Assembly: GCA_022575985.1 (NCBI GenBank)
Contig: JAKSXM010000137.1
Span: forward strand, 24,198,001-24,262,000
Reading direction: 5' to 3'
Length of the DNA: 64,000 nucleotides
Origin: Anagrus nilaparvatae
Lineage: Eukaryota > Arthropoda > Insecta > Hymenoptera > Mymaridae
Position numbers and translations under genes: made by a program. Positions 63,283 through 64,000 of this stretch are shown piece after piece. The notes under the pieces were generated by a model. That model did not search any database. It worked only from the letters and a program-made list of their open reading frames with translations, and was not told where the DNA came from. Numbering within the stretch: position 1 is the stretch's first letter; each line of letters starts with the position of its first letter.

Positions 63283-64000
63283 ATGTATTTCATTAAGTAT
63301 TTTACAATTTTTTTCGCTTTCTTAAGGTAAATTTTTTTGCGAATTTTAGTTTCGATTAATTAAAAGCTTATATAATTTCTTCTTTTCCAAAGTGTCGATT
63401 GTCTAGGAGAAAAATTAATAATTGATACTGACGCTGGCGTCGATGATGCAACTGCAATATTGTTATTATTAAGATCAGAGTATTATAAAGTAAGCAATTA
63501 TCAAGTTATAGCGGTTACTTGTGTTCAGGGAAACACTAAAGAAAAAAATGTCGAAAAAAATGTATTGACTTTATTAAGTTTAATAAACAGAACGGACGTA
63601 AGATTTTATTACACAATCACGATAGAATTACAGTAAAAGTTTAGGATTTAATTTTATCTTCAGATTCCTGTTTATTCTGGTGCCAAAAAACCAATAATTG
63701 GCGATTTTCATGGTGATGGATATTTTGGACAAAACGGTTTTAACGACGTTGACATTTCAGTTGAAATAACGAGCATAGTTGATAGATCAATGCATGCTGC
63801 TTTGGCACTTATCAATTTAGCTAAGAAGAATTCAGGTAACATTTCTATTTTTTACACTAAAAACTCAAAAGTTGATGAAATATTTTTTAAAGGAAACCTC
63901 AGCATTGTAGCATTTGGACCATTGACGAACATAGCTTTGGCGATAACTTTAGATGAAAATTTTATAAATAATATAAATAACCTTTATATTTTGGGAGGTA
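63283..64000 (+). CDS. Secreted inosine-uridine-type nucleoside hydrolase (partial)
   Basis: Exons are 63283-63326, 63393-63597, 63664-63835 and 63893 to past the window end; the introns are 66, 66 and 57 nt, all GT-AG. Exon 1 codes a signal peptide (MYFIKYFTIFFAFL). Exon 2 codes KLIIDTDAGVDDATAILLLL, the family's calcium-binding DTDAGxDDA motif, and VIAVTCVQGNT. Exon 3 has IPVYSGAKKPI, then GYFGQNGF and an AALALINLAK helix. Exon 4 has VAFGPLTNIALA and stops at ILGG. The third intron is a multiple of three and open, but removing it restores the usual spacing before GPLTN. These enzymes split ribonucleosides into base and ribose; the signal peptide points to export, for example in gut, saliva or venom. 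The C-terminal half lies outside the window. No disabling change is seen. Confidence 0.88.

Overview
The window is eukaryotic nuclear DNA, very AT-rich, and almost certainly from an insect. The supporting signs are short GT-AG introns (57 to 66 nt in three genes), an insect-style F-box/LRR gene, a secreted nucleoside hydrolase, TTAA-targeting (piggyBac-like) and TA-targeting foldback elements, and little else that codes. Low GC and small secreted proteins would fit a parasitoid wasp, but nothing here proves the order. There are no bacterial features, tRNA or rRNA genes, or CRISPR arrays.

Only three genes look intact, and all need splicing. (1) A two-exon F-box/LRR protein on the minus strand (27310 to 25791, 484 aa after adding a 13-nt first exon). 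(2) A small secreted cysteine-rich peptide on the plus strand (33188 to 33831) with three or four tiny exons and an inhibitor-cystine-knot cysteine order. (3) A secreted inosine-uridine-type nucleoside hydrolase on the plus strand from 63283, cut by the window end. A decayed paralogue of the hydrolase lies 5 kb upstream (57479 to 58151).

The rest is gene graveyard and repeats. Decayed pieces of the F-box/LRR family occur at 2.8, 15.8, 47.4, 54.9 and 55.7 kb. Pieces of a eukaryotic protein kinase gene occur at 2.4, 9.1 and 48.5 kb. Both kinds of fragment are bordered by (AAT)n-AAGTAA tracts and followed by a dispersed repeat, called R here, that holds a TATA-like core and a conserved short reading frame. 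Each of the three kinase pieces has lost the Trp codon of its DVWSLG motif by a different base change.

Mobile DNA is dominated by foldback elements. There are five 0.4 to 0.5 kb copies of a CACTGT-ended palindrome. Two related larger palindromes lie at 4425-6376 and 56009-57008, the first carrying a 224-bp TTAA element in one arm. A 2.65-kb TTAA palindrome with arms made of a ~310-bp tandem unit lies between the two hydrolase copies. A 1.33-kb element lies at 35952-37283, and a 151-bp hairpin at 62182. A degenerate satellite fills 31.5-32.6 kb. Long stretches between these hold only AT-rich DNA with a few less AT-rich islands.
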